A model generated the notes under the pieces. It searched no databases. It was given only the letters and a program-made list of their open reading frames with translations, and was not told where the DNA came from. The position numbers and the translations under genes are program-made. A stretch of 64,000 bases of DNA from NCBI GenBank assembly GCA_029204225.1, contig CM055111.1:45147255-45211254 (forward strand), in the 5' to 3' direction. Below are positions 1-11,183 of the stretch, piece by piece. The DNA is from Diphasiastrum complanatum (Eukaryota > Streptophyta > Lycopodiopsida > Lycopodiales > Lycopodiaceae). Position 1 is the stretch's first letter. The number at the start of each line of letters is the position of its first letter.

Positions 1-75
1 CACCTTCCCGATTAATGGTCCAGTATCGATAAACGAGTCAGTTTTCTCAGCTGTTTGTTTTGGTCATGCGAAAAA

Positions 76-235
76 ATGCGACACTGCATTTTCACATGTA
101 GTTTTTGACAGGCGACAATTAAGGCAAAATGTGACACTGCATTTTTACATGCAGTGTCTGACAAGCGACAATTAGGGCAAAACGGACACTGCATTTTTAC
201 ACGTAGTTTTTAACAAGTGAAAAATGCGACACTTG
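76..235 (+). repeat. Tandem repeat of about 53 bp, three copies
   Basis: Units begin near 76, 129 and 182 with variants of ATGCGACACTGCATTTTTAC and continue through GTTTTTGACAAGCGACAATT-like sequence. The copies are diverged. The GCGACA and TGCATTTT words recur in the A2 LTR and around 51.3 and 57.2 kb, so the repeats seem to belong to this LTR family. Confidence 0.7.
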
Positions 236-244
236 CTTTTAAAA

Positions 245-322
245 TTGCGAAGGTGCCCTACAAATGCCGAAGGCACCTACAAATGCTGAAGGTGTCCTAC
301 AATGTCGAAGGTTGTCCTTAAC
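245..322 (+). repeat. Tandem repeat of about 19-20 bp, four copies
   Basis: Four diverged copies of TGCCGAAGGTGTCCTACAAA lie head to tail. Similar short repeats (AAGGACAATGTCGGCTTTTT type) occur in the A2 3' LTR at about 20281-20360. They are part of the LTR rather than a separate element. Confidence 0.7.
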
Positions 323-1082
323 TAAAGGAAAAGGCCAAAAAATGAAGGACTGTCACATCATCCATCTGCGGATTTATAAGGCATTCCAGATACCAGATCA
401 TAACGTCTTCACGCTCCAACAATAAACCGATCTATTGATCGTGTAGCAGATGTTAACAATCTTGTAAATGTAAAGTTCAATAATGCAAGATTTTCTAGTT
501 GCTATAAATGTAAATGAGCGATTGAAGATGTAAAAGACAATAGAGTGTCACAAGTTATCGTAAGTCATTAGATACAGATCAAATGACCAGAATGGGTCTT
601 ACAGTAGTTCACTTCCTTAGAGTTAGTGATCATAGAGAGAGAGAGATATATATATTCATAACATTAGCAATTGTTTTGAACCTGTAAGTAGGATCACGCG
701 CTTATTAGCGCAATTGTATTGTGATGTGATCGTTGTGTTTTTAGCTTATTATACAGATTCGCTATTGTTCTCACTCTTTCTGCATTCTTGTTGAATGATA
801 ACTCTCACTCCTCTTACCAAACACCGTTATCATATAATTGTATGGCTATCTTTGACACCTAAATTGATTCTACATTATCTTCATACCAGGTTATCAGTAC
901 TAGAGGATTGCATGACTGTCTCAGACGCCTAATCGTCTTCGCAATCTCTCTTTCATGGCAGTCTACGACTACGCTGATAATCTGATTTAACAGCTCATAA
1001 AATCCATTCTCTAAGTAATCCACGAACCTGTATCAAGAATTCTTTGTTTATTCAGTTGACATCAATCCAACGTCAACCGAAG

Positions 1083-1094
1083 TGGTATCAGAGC
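1083..1094 (+). promoter_or_regulatory. Primer-binding site of A1 (initiator Met-tRNA)
   Basis: TGGTATCAGAGC is the usual plant Ty1-copia primer-binding site, complementary to the 3' end of initiator methionine tRNA. It follows the LTR end by four bases. Two further near-copies lie just downstream, at about 1127 and 1148. Confidence 0.85.
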
Positions 1095-1261
1095 TGATAA
1101 TTCACATTTCATCCGATCCCACAGATTGGTATCAGAACCCACAAAAGTGGTATCAGAGCCACAAGTTTACTGGATTACTAGAGTCTAGGACTTATAATAG
1201 AACTTAGCACATTTTTGGTTCTATAGAGCTGATTCATTTTAGTTTGTGTTTTATCTCTGCT

Positions 1262-2160
1262 ACTCGATTACAATGAAAGGTTCAACCTCAAGATCCTTCT
1301 CATCAACAAATTCAACAGAGACGACTTCCACATGTAGAAGCTCAAAATGAGGATGATCTTGATCAAGAAGGAGCTCTGGGGATACATCAACAGTTCCATA
1401 GCCAAGCAGGCAGAACCCGAACAACTTCTAGCTTGGGAAGCAAAGGGTGGCAAGGCTCTTGCCATTGTATCCTTGAATTTAAAAGACACTCAAATTGCTC
1501 ATGTATCCAACTGCATCACCTCCAAAGAAGCGTGGGATACACTTACAAGCATCTACGAGACCTCAGGTATTTCCACTTGTCTCTTCTTGAGGAAGAAGGT
1601 ACTGACACTCAGAATGAGTGAAGGCACCTCAGTAAGTGACCATCTGAATGAGTTCAAACAGTTGCTCAACCAACTGGCTGCAATAGGTTTGCCTATCTTA
1701 GAAGAAGACTCTACCATGTCTCTTCTCGTCAGTCTTCCATCCTCCTACGATAATCTAGTGTTGCTTCTTAGCAATACTCTTGCGCTGTCTCTCCAAAAAT
1801 TGACAGCAAGTCTGTTGTAGGAAGAAGTTAGGAGGAAAAGCTTGTCTACAACAACGAGTATCAAATCGATGGCACTCTACTCAAACAAGCAGCAGTCCAA
1901 AAAGAAGAAAGGCTTCAAGGTTAAGAAGACAAAGGCAGAACAGCCAGCAGTATCGCAACCACAACAACAACAACAACACAGTCAGTCATCGTCCAAGACC
2001 AAATTATTTTGTAGATATTGCAAAAGAACTAACCACGACATCCAAGACTGTCATATCCTCAAGCATAATGAAGTGAGGAAGAAGATGCAGCAGCAAGAAG
2101 GCAACTCTGACACAATCAAAGGTTCTCAAGATGATGATAAAGCATTGATAGTACAAGATC
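1262..2160 (+). pseudogene. gag: A1 gag (copia), broken
   Basis: This reads as a copia Gag capsid protein with a nucleic-acid-binding tail. The N-terminal segment (KKELWGYI, then KEAWDTLTSIYET) is typical of the UBN2/retrotran_gag family. A CCHC zinc knuckle with CX2CX4HX4C spacing, starting CRYCKRTNH, lies at about 2011-2052. The frame carries a TAG near 1335 where the family has Trp, and another TAG at 1818-1820. Gag is therefore not made as one chain. The tail before the knuckle is rich in Lys and Gln. Confidence 0.8.
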
Positions 2161-2750
2161 AACCCAGTAGAGATGCCCATCAATGGTATCTCGATTCAGG
2201 TGCTTCTCAACACATGACGCCATGCAAAGACCTCTTCACTACACTAGAATCAAAGTATATCTTCTTTGGCGACTCCAATTAACATCAAGTCGAAGGCCAA
2301 GGCTCTATTCGACTACAATTCTTTGATGGCATCACTAGGCAGCTTAATGGTGTACTTTATGTACCCAAGTTCACTAAGAACCTATTGTTTATTAGCAAGA
2401 TCACAGATCAAGGCTATAGAGCCATGTTCACTGCTAGCCGATGTACTATTTTAGATGAGAATTCAAAAGAAATTCTGTCTACTTACAGAGAAGGAAACTT
2501 GTATATATTGAGTCATGATTTTTTAGTTTTTGTGAGCTATTCAGAGGCTAATTTATGGCATCAAAGATTAGATCATCTAAACATGCGTTCAATCTTGTAT
2601 ATGCATCATAACAAAATGGTCAAGGACATGAATATAAACATTGTTACTACAACTAATCAATCTGTCTGTGAAAGTTGCTTACTAGGAAAACAACCTAGAA
2701 CTAGATTTCCAAGAGGACAAGCCAAAAGGGCAAAGTCCATTTGTCACTGA
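2161..2750 (+). pseudogene. pol: A1 protease and GAG-pre-integrase, broken
   Basis: The aspartic protease active site reads WYLDSGASQHMT at about 2182-2217; copia proteases use the D-S/T-G triad to mature Gag-Pol. A TAA at 2281 and a frame change interrupt it. The GAG-pre-integrase domain follows (LWHQRLDHLNMRS, then CESCLLGKQPR), carrying the zinc-binding H and C residues of the integrase N-terminus. The decay suggests an old copy. Confidence 0.75.
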
Positions 2751-3647
2751 TACACAGTCACCTATGTGGTCCTATGAGCATACCCTCCTTGGGTCAAGCT
2801 CTATATTTTATTACATTCATTGATTACTACTCCCAATTTACCAGTCATGTTCATAAAGAACAAGTCAGAAGCATTTAGTTGCTTCAAAGATTTCAAGCAA
2901 TACGTTGAGAATCAAATTGGTCAAAGAGTCAAGGCCCTACGATCTGATTCAGGAAGAGAGTACTTATCAAATGAAATGAAGGACTACCTATCTTCATGTG
3001 GTGTGCACCATCGGTTACCACGAGCTATACTCCACAACAGAACGGAGTAGCTAAACGGAAGAACCGCACTGTTGGAAGCTACACGATCCATGACAGTCAA
3101 AGCACATTTGCCTCAGACCTTTTGGATAGAAGCGATCTCTATAGCCTGCTATCTGCAGAATTACTCTAGCGCTAAAGCAGTTGATTCCAAGACACCGTTT
3201 GAAGCCTACTATGGCTACAAACCAAGCTTGAAACACCTAAGTATTTTCGGGTGTCTCTGCTATACACAAGTACCATATGATCCGAGGAAGAAGCTGGACC
3301 TAGTAAGCTACAAAAACATCTTCATCGGCTGTTCAACATCACACAACATATCGTGTATACGATGTTGTTACAGGCCAGATCTCAGTCAGTCGTGATGTTG
3401 TCTTTTTTGAAGACAACTATCACGATTTCAAGTAGAAGCAGTCAATGCAAGAGCATGTCATAGCAGCTCCATCCTCCTTCGATAGGCAATTACCTACTAT
3501 TCAAACAATGGAGTTCATCCCAACAGCTCCACTTACCGTCGATGGGCCTAGACCCACGATTGCTCAACCACAAGATACTACGATTCCAGTCATTCACCAA
3601 GGAGAATCATCCACTCAAGCACCTGCAGTTAGAAGGTCTGCAGACTG
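2751..3647 (+). pseudogene. pol: A1 integrase and linker, cut by element B
   Basis: Pieces of the integrase core can be read: an RSDSGREYLSNEM block with one catalytic Asp, then FWIEAISIACYLQN and PFEAYYGYKPSLKHLSIFGC near the C-terminal side. TAG stops and frameshifts interrupt it, for example at 3048. From about 3441 comes the low-complexity Pro/Thr/Gln linker that joins integrase to reverse transcriptase in copia. The reading stops where B's LTR begins and resumes with RT at 9155. Confidence 0.75.
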
Positions 3648-4360
3648 TGAAGTTTTAACACATGTGAACTTCACCACACACCCTACGGGATCTTACTAAG
3701 GTGTTGTGATTGCACAAGTTTGATCAAAGAACAGTATGCTTGAAAAATCTAAGGCAAGAGCACAATGGCATACATCTGATGAAAAAATCTAACTCTACAC
3801 TATGCGAAATGAATGTCAGAAATAATTCTAAGTGTTCAGTATGGGAAAAAGAGGCTGCTCTCGGGTTGAGAGAGAAAATCATACATAGAAAACTCGGGTA
3901 GAGAGAGAATGAGTCCAAAACACCAAAATCTCAATATTCACAATATAGCAAAACATGCCTAGCTTTCCCTACATGAGAGAGACTCGAATTCCTACAGTGG
4001 AGTTGCATGGAAAGTCCACTTTACTGAACTAATTCACCTACCAGAGATCCACATGTGTAACTGCATGCATGTATGGTGCATGAACTGCATGTCAACTCAT
4101 AAAATTGCCTAGACATGTGTAGATCTACTTTGCATGTTGCATGTACTGATTGCATGTGGCTTGCATGCATACAATAAGACTTTGCATGCTATCAAAACAT
4201 CTGCATGTCATTATAATTGAACCTATCTAACTCAAATGAGCTACACTAGAAGGATGCGCTCAATTCACACTCCTTATATGTAGAACATGAAATCTAGTGG
4301 AAATTATCATGGACATGACCCCAAACTCGAGATAGGAAGATAATATTTTAATAATCTTCA
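3648..4360 (-). repeat. B 3' LTR
   Basis: It is nearly identical to 8436-9154, apart from small indels. It starts TGAAGTTTTA and ends AATCTTCA on the + strand. A purine-rich tract (minus strand AAGGAGGAGTG, at 4361-4371) directly adjoins it, as expected for a copia polypurine tract. Confidence 0.9.
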
Positions 4361-4416
4361 CACTCCTCCTTAAAATTTATGTTCCTATCAACATAGATTT
4401 CGAAATTAGGCCAAGG

Positions 4417-4938
4417 TTAGACCTCATCTTTAAAGACATTCTTGAGTAGAGGCTTGGTGAGAAGATCTGCAACACAATCTAAAGATGAAACATGCTCCAA
4501 TAAGATCTCTCTTCCAATGACTTTTTCTCTTACAAAATGATGAGCCACTTCAATATGCTTGCTCCTTGCATGAAAGACTAGATTATTTGCAAGAGCCTGA
4601 GCAGAAATGTTATCATTCTTGATAATTGGTAAATCTTCATCTGCATAACACTTAAGGTCCAAAAGTAGCATTTTGATCCATAAAACCTCCTTTGTTGTGG
4701 TTGTAAGAGATTTGTATTCAGCTTCACAGGATGATAAGGAAATAGTTGCTTGCTTCTTTGACAGCCAAGAAACCAAATTTCCTCCGAAAAATATAGTGTA
4801 AGCACTTGTGGATTTCCTATCCAACCTGTCTTCTGCAAAATCTGAATCTGAAAAAGCAATCAAAGTCGGATCTTCTCCTTCATAGTATAGTCCATGATCC
4901 AAGGAAGAAGATATATACCTCAAGACTCTTTTAGCCAA
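4417..4938 (-). CDS. pol: B RNase H, intact reading frame
   Basis: This is the copia RNase H, which removes the RNA strand during reverse transcription. Seen: AFSDSDFAEDRLDRKSTS (first catalytic Asp region), SLSSCEAEYKSL (catalytic Glu) and NDNISAQALANN (Asp), then the C-terminal HARSKHIEVAHHFVRE and VADLLTKPL blocks. The frame is open for 173 codons. The upstream end joins the last RT block (AKRVLRYISSS) directly to the N-terminal RT piece through a deletion. No full Pol can be made. Confidence 0.85.
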   Translation of the reverse strand: MAKRVLRYISSSLDHGLYYEGEDPTLIAFSDSDFAEDRLDRKSTSAYTIFFGGNLVSWLSKKQATISLSSCEAEYKSLTTTTKEVLWIKMLLLDLKCYADEDLPIIKNDNISAQALANNLVFHARSKHIEVAHHFVREKVIGREILLEHVSSLDCVADLLTKPLLKNVFKDEV

Positions 4939-5336
4939 CTTCCAATGATATAATTGTTACCATCTTTGCAACTGGTGCAAAGGTATCTTCATAATCAAGA
5001 CCTTTAATCTGAGACTAGACTTTAGCACAAAGTCTTGCTTTATACTTATTGATAGATCCATCATGATTATACTCGATTCTAAATACCCACTTACATCCGA
5101 TCACATGCATGTTGTTTGGTGGCTCCACAAGCTCCCATGTGTTATTTGACAACAAGGCTTCAAATTCTTGGGTCATTGCTTCAACCCACTTCTTGGACAT
5201 CCGTAGGCTCTTCATCTGATATAAAAAGTGCATGATAGGAAGTTTCACCTTCCACTTGCCTTCCTTCTTCATCATATGTGAGCCTCCTTGGCTCAGATCT
5301 TGCTCGTGTAGATCTTTTTGGTGTGGTAGCTTGAAT
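4939..5336 (-). pseudogene. pol: B reverse transcriptase, core deleted
   Basis: On the minus strand the RT start is clear: WVEAMTQEFEALLSNNTWEL, KWVFRI and INKYKARL. It runs to an APVAKMVTI block at about 4960-4985. The sequence then jumps straight to the end of RT and RNase H. The palm with the YVDD active site, roughly 250 residues, is missing. The linker between integrase and RT is read at about 5280-5340. Confidence 0.85.
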
Positions 5337-6150
5337 CTACTCCTCCTCAGGCCTCGGCCTCACCTCTTCTTGAATAGCATCAAGGTTGATGATTGATCTT
5401 GCATGAGTCTCTTTAATCTGAACATCATCCAAGTTAAATTTTTGATCTTCATGGAAGACCACATCTCTACTAACAACATTTTTGTCAGTAGAGGGCAAAT
5501 AAATCTTGTATGCTTTTTTAGTAGATGCATAACCTACAAAAATTCCTTTTACTGCACTAGGATCTTCCTTCTTTCTAGTTTCTATAGGTACATGCACAAA
5601 GCATACACAACCAAAAATCCTCAGATGATCTACCTTAGGCTTTTTCTTATACAACATCTCAAATGGTGTCTTTCCTCCTATTGCAAGATTTGGAAGCCTA
5701 TTACAAAGATAGTTTGCACATGCAACTGCCTCTCCCAAAATTCTTTAGGCAAAGAAGCTTCCAGCCTAATGGCTTTTGCACATTCACACAAAGTTCTATT
5801 TTTTCTCTCAGCAACTCCAATTTGTTGAGGAGTATATGAACAAGAGAACTCTCTTTGAATACCCTTTCTCTCACAAAAGTCTTTAAACTTATTGGAAGTG
5901 TATTCCCCTCCACTATCACTTCTTAAAGCTTTTATCTTGAAAGGAAACTGCTTCTCTACAAAAGCTTAAAAAGTAAGAAAAACATCATAAACCATGGCTT
6001 TTGAAGAAAACATATAGATCCAAAAATGTCTTGTATAATCATCTACAAAAGAGACAAAGAAGTTGGCTCCTCCTTTGCTCTTAGTTGATGAGAAATGAAC
6101 ATCTGAGTATACAAGTTCAAATGGTTGTTTTGTCTTTATACTTGATCTAG
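5337..6150 (-). pseudogene. pol: B integrase, broken
   Basis: The integrase core and C-terminal part are read on the minus strand in two or three frames. Seen: VYSDVHFSSTKSKGG followed by FVSFVDDYTRHFWIYMF (first catalytic Asp), a second block with NRTLCE-like sequence around 5780, then ANYLCNRLPN and PFEMLYKKKPKVDHLRIFGC. Frameshifts lie near 5700-5740 and 5920-5970. Integrase would insert the cDNA; this copy is inactive. Confidence 0.8.
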
Positions 6151-6730
6151 TAAAAGGCCTTCTGTGTGACTTTGCCAACACACAAGCTTCACAAGGTAGA
6201 AGCTCCTTTGACAGTGTCTTTGGTAGACCAACAGCTTTTCCTTCTTTGACCATAAATTGCATGGCTTTGAAATTGGGATGACCCAATCTCTTATGCCACA
6301 GATCCTCTTGTAGAACCTTGGTCTTATAAGCAATATCTGAAATGTTAGCACTCTCCCTAGAATCTAGTTTGTACAACTTACCAATCCTAGATCCTCTAGC
6401 AATAACTTCATTTTCTCTTGAGATTATACACTTGTCAACTTGAAACTTGACATCCAATCCACTATCAAACAATTGTCCTACACTAATGAGATTCTTAGTC
6501 AATTTGGGTACATACAGTACATCATGTAAGCAAAAAGATTTTGATGATGATGCATGTAATGGAATGCTACCTATTCCTTCAATCCTACACTCTACATCAT
6601 TAGCAGTATAGATTGACCTTTTTGCACCTAGATATGGCATGAGATTAGTGAAAGAGTTCCTAGAACTAGACATGTGGGAACTAGCCCCACTATCTATCCA
6701 CCAGACTTCTTCATTCTTAAAAAGAAAGAT
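6151..6730 (-). pseudogene. pol: B protease and GAG-pre-integrase
   Basis: A WWIDSGASSHM protease active site lies at about 6680-6712 on the minus strand. It is followed by LHDVLYVPKLTKNLISVGQL, the usual protease C-terminal block, then LWHKRLGHPNFKAM and CEACVLAKSHRRPF of the pre-integrase domain. The main frame is open for 235 codons across the protease/pre-integrase boundary. Confidence 0.85.
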
Positions 6731-7690
6731 GAAAAAGTAGACATCATTAATGAATCCTCTCTTTCACTCTCTACACCCTCACTCATCCTCATTAGTAAGG
6801 TTAGCTTGCTTAGATTGGTTCTTCTTCTTGAAATAGTTTGATGCATAATGTCCTTTCTTTCCACAGAAAAAACACTTGATCTTTGCTAGCTTCTTCTTGC
6901 CACTGGATGTTGCACCTTGTGAGGACTAATCCTCACCAACTTCTTTGGCTTTGTCCTTCTTGAAGTGTTGTTGTCCTTTGCCCTTGCCTCTTGACTTGTC
7001 TCTGATGAAGAGTGTTTTGTCATATCCACCATCTTTCAATGAAAGTCTGTTGATCCTCAGCATCTTGTTCTCTCTGCTGCATCTTCTTCAGCAATGAGAA
7101 ACCTTTGCAGTGTCTCAAGGATGGAAGACTTCTCTAACAGCATAAGTTCTGCACCAAATATTGTAATACCTCATCTCTAAGTCCATTTAGGATTACTTGA
7201 ACAAGTTCAGTGTTCTTAAGAGCATCACTAATTACCAGCTAACTCTTGATGAAGATCCTTAACTCTCATGACATATGATGAAGCACTCTCATCTACTCTC
7301 TGATAACTTAGAAATATCTGATTTCTAGTGTAAGCAATCCAGAAGTATTTTTGATTTCATAAATTATTTCTAGAGTATCCCAAGCTTCCTTGGTAGTGGT
7401 GCATGTACTGATCTCTTCTTAAAACTTCATTGGTAACATTCATTTCCATAAAATGACGGGCAATTCTGGTTCTTTTGTGGAATGCTGCAACTCTCATTAG
7501 GTAGCCAGCAGGTTCCTTCTTCAGCTCCACTCACAATATCCATTTCATCTTGTAGAAATCAACAGTGATTCCATTCTGACTTTTCCACAATGCTAATTGG
7601 AAGATGTTAATCTCTCCACTGTGCTCTAAGAAATGTGAACCAGCATGAAGACATCTTCTTGGTGAGAAATTCTAAGTAATGATAAAAAAA
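6731..7690 (-). pseudogene. gag: B gag, heavily decayed
   Basis: Gag can be followed only in short frames. A zinc knuckle at about 6810-6870 reads CFFCGKKGHYASNY: the last Cys of CX2CX4HX4C is replaced by Tyr. Upstream lie degenerate blocks matching copia Gag (QNGITVDFYK and ALWKSQ region, about 7560-7680). The many frame breaks show it cannot make capsid. Confidence 0.65.
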
Positions 7691-8421
7691 TGGAGTTGAA
7701 AAGATGTTGTTTGCTATCTCAATCTAGGATCTAACACAGATGTTGATCCACCCTATGAAATCTAGCAACAGATGTGAGAAACAAATTCTCAATACAGAAA
7801 ATCCAATCTATCTTGAATCTCTGGATCCTTGCTTCAGTCACAAAAGAAGAAGCACATGCAAGCAAGAAATCTATCTCTCCCCGAGTTTCAATGTACTGAT
7901 AAACTCTCTAGGAACTTACTTCCAACTTCAAACCACAGTAATATGCTGTGAAATGAAAATTCTAAAGACCTTAGAACACTCACTTCTATCCAATCCTACT
8001 TGATTGACAGTGAAAATTGATGAAAATGTGAAAAAGACAGATGTGTGCTCACTTTGGCATATCCCACAAGTTGAGTACCCTCTCCAAACTCTCTGATTGC
8101 CTAAAAACTCTTCTAAAAACAAATCAAATTGATTTAGAAACAAGATCAACACATTCTACTCTCCCAATCACCTATTCACAAGCTATAGAACATCAAATTT
8201 GGATCATTCCTTGATAAGTAGCACTCATTAATGAGGGCTGATTTCACACGTGTGAGGTTCTCTGTCCGTACAGAGCTCCGCTAGATCATATCAGCCTTTA
8301 TTGATCCATAGATTGCTCTGTTTCTCAGCGAGTTTGAATCCTTCTCCAAAATCCAAGTTCCTGCAAGCCAAAAAATATTGATGATCTGATGTATACACCC
8401 TCACCTCTTCAAAGCATCGAA
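7691..8421 (-). other. B 5' leader
   Basis: This noncoding region lies between B's primer site and gag. I see no supported gene. Short ORFs in it are random. Confidence 0.6.
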
Positions 8422-8433
8422 GCTCTGATACCA
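8422..8433 (-). promoter_or_regulatory. B primer-binding site
   Basis: GCTCTGATACCA on the + strand is the complement of TGGTATCAGAGC. It adjoins the right LTR with two intervening bases, as expected for a minus-strand copia element. Confidence 0.9.
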
Positions 8434-8435
8434 CG

Positions 8436-9154
8436 TGAAGTTTTAGCATGTGTGAACTTCACCACACACCTACAGGATCTTACTAAGGTGTTGTGATTGC
8501 ACAAGATTGATCAAGAACAGTCATGCTTGAAAAATCTAAGACAAGAGCACAATAGCATACATCTGATGAAAAAATATAACTCCTTCACTACGAGAAATGA
8601 ATGTCAAAAATAATTCTAGTGTTCAATATGGGAAAAAGAGGCTCCTCCTCGAGTAGAGAGAGAAAATCATACATAGAGAATGAGTCCCAAAACACCAAAA
8701 TCTCAATATTCACAATATAGCAAAACATGCCCCCAACTTTCCCTACATGAGAGAGACTCGAATTCCTACAGTGGAGTTGCATGGAAAGTCCCACTTAACT
8801 GAACTAATTCACCTACCATAGATCCAACATGTGTAACTGCATGCATGTATGATGCATGTACTGCATGTCAACTCATAAAATTGCCCTAGACGTGTGTAGA
8901 TCATAGAAACTACTTTGCATGTTGCATGCAACTGATTGCATGTGGCTTGCATGCATACAGTAAGACTTTGCATGCTATCAAAACATATACATGTCATTAT
9001 AATTGAACCAATCTAACTCAATTACGAGCTACACTAGAAGGATATGTGCTCAATTCCACACTCCTTATATGTAGAAACATGAAATCATAGTGGGAACTTA
9101 TCATGGACATGACCCCAAACTCAAGATAGGAAGATAATATGTTAATCATCTTCA
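8436..9154 (-). repeat. B 5' LTR
   Basis: This is the partner of 3648-4360. It adjoins the primer-binding site at its left edge on the + strand. The A1 RT reading resumes directly to its right. Confidence 0.9.
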
Positions 9155-10295
9155 CAAAGACAACGACAACAACCTGCTTTCACCCCTCAGACGTTCATCA
9201 GTCATGATGAACCCGCCACTGTTGCAGAAGCATTGTTAATGCCCGATGCAGACAAATGAAAAGCTGCCATGAATTGCTGAGTAAAAGTCACTAATGAAGA
9301 ACAAGACTTGGAGTCTTGTCAATCCTCCTATAGGTGTAAAACCAATGACTCCAAATGGATCTTCAAGCTAAAGCTTAAACCAGATGGATCAATATCCAAA
9401 TGGAAAGCTAGACTGGTGGTTAAAGAATTTGAACAAGTATCTGGACATTCACCAGACGGACGTCCAGACGACATTCCTAACGGATATATACAAGAGATGT
9501 GTTCATCTATCAAACAGAAGGTTACGTCCTTCAAGGCAAGGAGCATCTAGTATGTAAATTGCCCAAGGCATTATTATGGTCTAAAGCAAGCTTCGAGAGC
9601 CTGGTACGATGGAATAAATCATTTCTTGTTGCATCATGACTTTACCCTCTTGTTTCGCAGACTCTAATGTATATCTCAAGTGTAAAGGGTCAAGATATGT
9701 TATAATAGCACTATACGTTGATGATTCTCTAATCATCAGCAATTCAAATTAGTTGCTGCTAGAAACTAAATCCTTACTCTCATCAGAGTTCGAGATGACT
9801 GATTTAGGCCCCAAGTCCATTACCTTCTTGGTATGGAGATCAACAGAGATCGCGCGAGTAGAAGGATCACCATAAGCCAACAATCTTACCTTTCAATGTA
9901 CTTCGCAAATATGGCATGGAGGATTGCAAACCCATAGATACTCCTATAGATCCAAGATGCAAACTATCCAAAGACATGTGCCCTAGAACAAAGGCAGATC
10001 AGCAAGAAATGTGCAAGTACCCCTATCAGTCAGTCATATGTTCTATCATGTACTCTATGATCTGCACATGATCTGATCTTGCATATGTTGTGAGCACACT
10101 ATCGCAATTCATGTCCAATCCAGTCTACAACACTGGAAAGCCTTGCAAAAGCCTCAAAGCACTACGCCCTTGAGTGTACAACGGCAACACAGAAGCTGCA
10201 CTCACACTGACTACCTATTCAGATTTTGATTGGGCAGGCGATGTGGATACCAAAAAATCCACATCAGGTTATATTTGTTTCTTTGCAGGAGGGAC
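9155..10295 (+). pseudogene. pol: A1 reverse transcriptase and truncated RNase H
   Basis: This continues A1 after the B insertion. RT blocks include SKWIFKLKLKPDGSISKWKA (about 9350-9400), YGLKQASRAWY (about 9570-9610) and the active site ALYVDDSLIIS near 9705-9735. Several frameshifts and stops separate them. RNase H begins at about 10210 with YSDFDWAGDVDTKKSTSGYI and stops at about 10295, where unrelated sequence begins. The rest of RNase H and the 3' LTR of A1 are missing. Confidence 0.82.
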
Positions 10296-10640
10296 CCATT
10301 TCTTGCTCTTGAGTGAACTCTCGAAGGTCTATTTTTTTACTGTTCTTTCACAAGTAACTCTCGTCAAGCTTTTTGTAGGTCCATATTTAACGAATAGGAA
10401 GAGTAGCCCACCAACCCTTAGAGTAGATGTCCACCAATGCCTCCAAAAGCCTCCAATGTGCCTCTCCTCCAATGCCTCCTAAGATCCTTCCAAAAGTAGA
10501 TAAACAAGATGGCCTCAAGAATTTACCACCCAACCATAGCTAGATCCAAGCTTCAAGCAAGACCTATCTAGCATCCCCTTGCTAAACCACAATCACTACC
10601 ATCACAAACACAAGCTTGCTCAAGATCCTACCCATCTAAG
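10296..10640. other. Unassigned filler between A1 and A2
   Basis: About 345 bp separates the broken A1 RNase H from the start of A2 coding sequence. It is CCT/CCA-rich in the middle and has no recognisable domain. It may be filler DNA from a deletion or a remnant of another repeat. Confidence 0.4.
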
Positions 10641-11183
10641 TCCCATACCAAAAGGCAGTTGTCAAAGAACATGTTGTCAGTTTCTAAGATGACTGATGAG
10701 GGCTACATTGTTACCTTCTCATTTGAGCAGTGTACAATCTTCGATGAAGATACTACTCTGACTACATGCACTAGAGTCGAAAATCTTTACGCCTCTCTCT
10801 ATTTTGTTGCATTAGCTAGCATCTCTAATGAAAATGTAAACGATAATGCTATTCTGTGGCATAGTCGATTTGGACACGTGAATACAAAATCACTTTCTTA
10901 TATGTGTTGTAATAATCTAGTTGATGGATTGTATTTCTCTTGTTCATTGGATAGGAAATCTTTCTTTTGTGAATCCTGCATCTATGGGAAGCAATCTAGA
11001 AGCAAGTTTCTCAAATCACATTCCATCAAAACAAAGCATGTATTGGATCTTGTACATAGCGATCTTTGTGGTCCAATGCCAACTCCGTCCTTAGGAGATG
11101 CAATCTATTTATCACTTTCATAGATGATGGTCTATAGTCATGTTCATTAAGCACTAGATCTAAAGCCTTTCAATGCTTCAAAA
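10641..11183 (+). pseudogene. pol: A2 pre-integrase and integrase start, cut by element C
   Basis: The reading starts inside the end of protease (SKNMLSVSKMTDEGY). It passes the pre-integrase domain (LWHSRFGHVNTKSL, then CESCIYGKQSRSKF) into the integrase start (VLDLVHSDLCGPMPTPS). The main frame is open for about 150 codons. The reading breaks at 11183 inside a CFKRFKAMD block and resumes in frame at 17350 once C and one CAAAA copy are removed. Confidence 0.85.

Larger units (their letters stand above)
1..1078 (+). mobile_element. 5' LTR of copia element A1 (left end outside window)
   Basis: This stretch lies directly upstream of a copia primer-binding site and has no coding content. It ends CGTCAACC, close to the CGTCAACA that ends the 3' LTR of the related copy A2 (19694-20491). 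An AT-rich TATA-like run lies near 641-660. The left part holds two blocks of short tandem repeats, annotated separately. The LTR start is not visible, so its length is unknown. Confidence 0.6.
3648..9154 (-). mobile_element. Copia element B, inserted in A1
   Basis: Two LTRs (3648-4360 and 8436-9154) flank an internal region coding on the minus strand, with the primer site at the right and the polypurine tract at the left. Both LTRs begin TGAAG and end CTTCA on the + strand. I see no clean 5-bp target duplication (left flank GACTG, right flank CAAAG). The element splits the copia A1 reading between the linker and RT. An RT core deletion makes it non-autonomous. Confidence 0.88.
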
